Shown in pieces: positions 63,858-64,000 of a stretch of DNA of 64,000 nt. A model generated the notes under the pieces. The model saw nothing but the letters and a program-made list of their open reading frames with translations, was not told the DNA's origin and searched no databases. Position 1 is the first letter of the stretch; each line of letters starts with the position of its first letter. The translations under genes were made by a program, and so were the position numbers. This stretch comes from Vibrio algarum (lineage in GTDB: Bacteria; Pseudomonadota; Gammaproteobacteria; Enterobacterales; Vibrionaceae), in contig NZ_JAQLOI010000001.1 of NCBI RefSeq assembly GCF_028204155.1, forward strand, positions 186,001 to 250,000. Reading direction: 5' to 3'.

Positions 63858-64000
63858 TTAGTCTCGTTTTTTCACTAGATCTTCTTTATTAATATGAGTC
63901 CATTTGCCACGGGGTTTATCTATATATTGAAAGTACTCGTTAGTAAACGTGCCTTGAATACAAACAAATTTACGATCTCTTGAATTAACATCATCTCTAT
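63858..64000 (-). CDS. Unidentified protein, C-terminal 46 residues (5' part outside window)
   Basis: The minus-strand frame is open from the window edge and ends with TAA at 63858-63860, 3 bp before the waaA start. Visible residues include RKFVCIQGTFTNEYFQYIDK and KWTHINKEDLVKKRD. I do not recognise the family from this tail. The tight spacing suggests co-transcription with waaA and hence possibly an LPS core role. Confidence 0.6.
   Translation of the reverse strand, partial: RDDVNSRDRKFVCIQGTFTNEYFQYIDKPRGKWTHINKEDLVKKRD

Overview
This window is chromosomal DNA from a gamma-proteobacterium of the Vibrionaceae, most likely a Vibrio. The left flank reads hybrid peroxiredoxin-glutaredoxin / MATE transporter / cysE-gpsA-secB-yibN / gpmI-envC. 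The beta-CASP nuclease gene rjg and the heptose epimerase gene hldD bracket the O-antigen/capsule locus, as in other vibrios, and lipopolysaccharide core genes ending in waaA follow hldD. The middle (about 23-46 kb) is clearly more AT-rich than the flanks, as expected of a transferred surface-polysaccharide locus.

Layout. 1-8.5 kb: housekeeping genes. 8.5-17 kb: manB, a DHH phosphoesterase with a TetR regulator, rjg, and a run of toxin-antitoxin and small genes (parDE, orphan relB, mntA with a truncated hepT, higBA, two copies of a four-helix-bundle gene). These blocks are separated by copies of one dispersed intergenic repeat. 16.8-25.1 kb: initiation of the glycan (WbpM-type dehydratase, 4-keto reductase, small sugar-phosphate transferase), manC and two glycosyltransferases. 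25.6-44.3 kb: a long leftward operon with ABC exporter genes wzm/wzt, a methyltransferase with a C-terminal tandem repeat, glycosyltransferases, two DUF115 proteins, a polyprenyl-phosphate-pentose-like module, and a CMP-activated acid-sugar-like module. 44.3-46.6 kb: a graveyard holding a decayed IS30 element, a decayed rmlB fragment and a perfect ops element. 46.6-54.7 kb: rmlBADC behind a sulfate-activation operon (cysD, SLC13 permease, cysC, cysN). 55-64 kb: hldD, core glycosyltransferases, O-antigen ligase and waaA.

How it fits together (inference). The locus would make UDP-QuiNAc/FucNAc as the first sugar on undecaprenyl phosphate, GDP-mannose, dTDP-rhamnose, a lipid-linked furanose and a CMP-activated ulosonic acid. 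The chain would be exported by Wzm/Wzt and ligated by WaaL to a core built by the heptosyltransferases. The ops element implies RfaH control of the long leftward operon.

Caution on sequence quality. Thirteen genes between 22.9 and 62.6 kb are each interrupted by exactly one missing base, nearly always in a homopolymer run. Adding one base restores family-like protein in every case. I treat these as single genes and regard sequencing or assembly error as the likeliest explanation. True relics (rmlB fragment, IS30, hepT, four-helix-bundle fragment) look different: they are truncated or carry many lesions.
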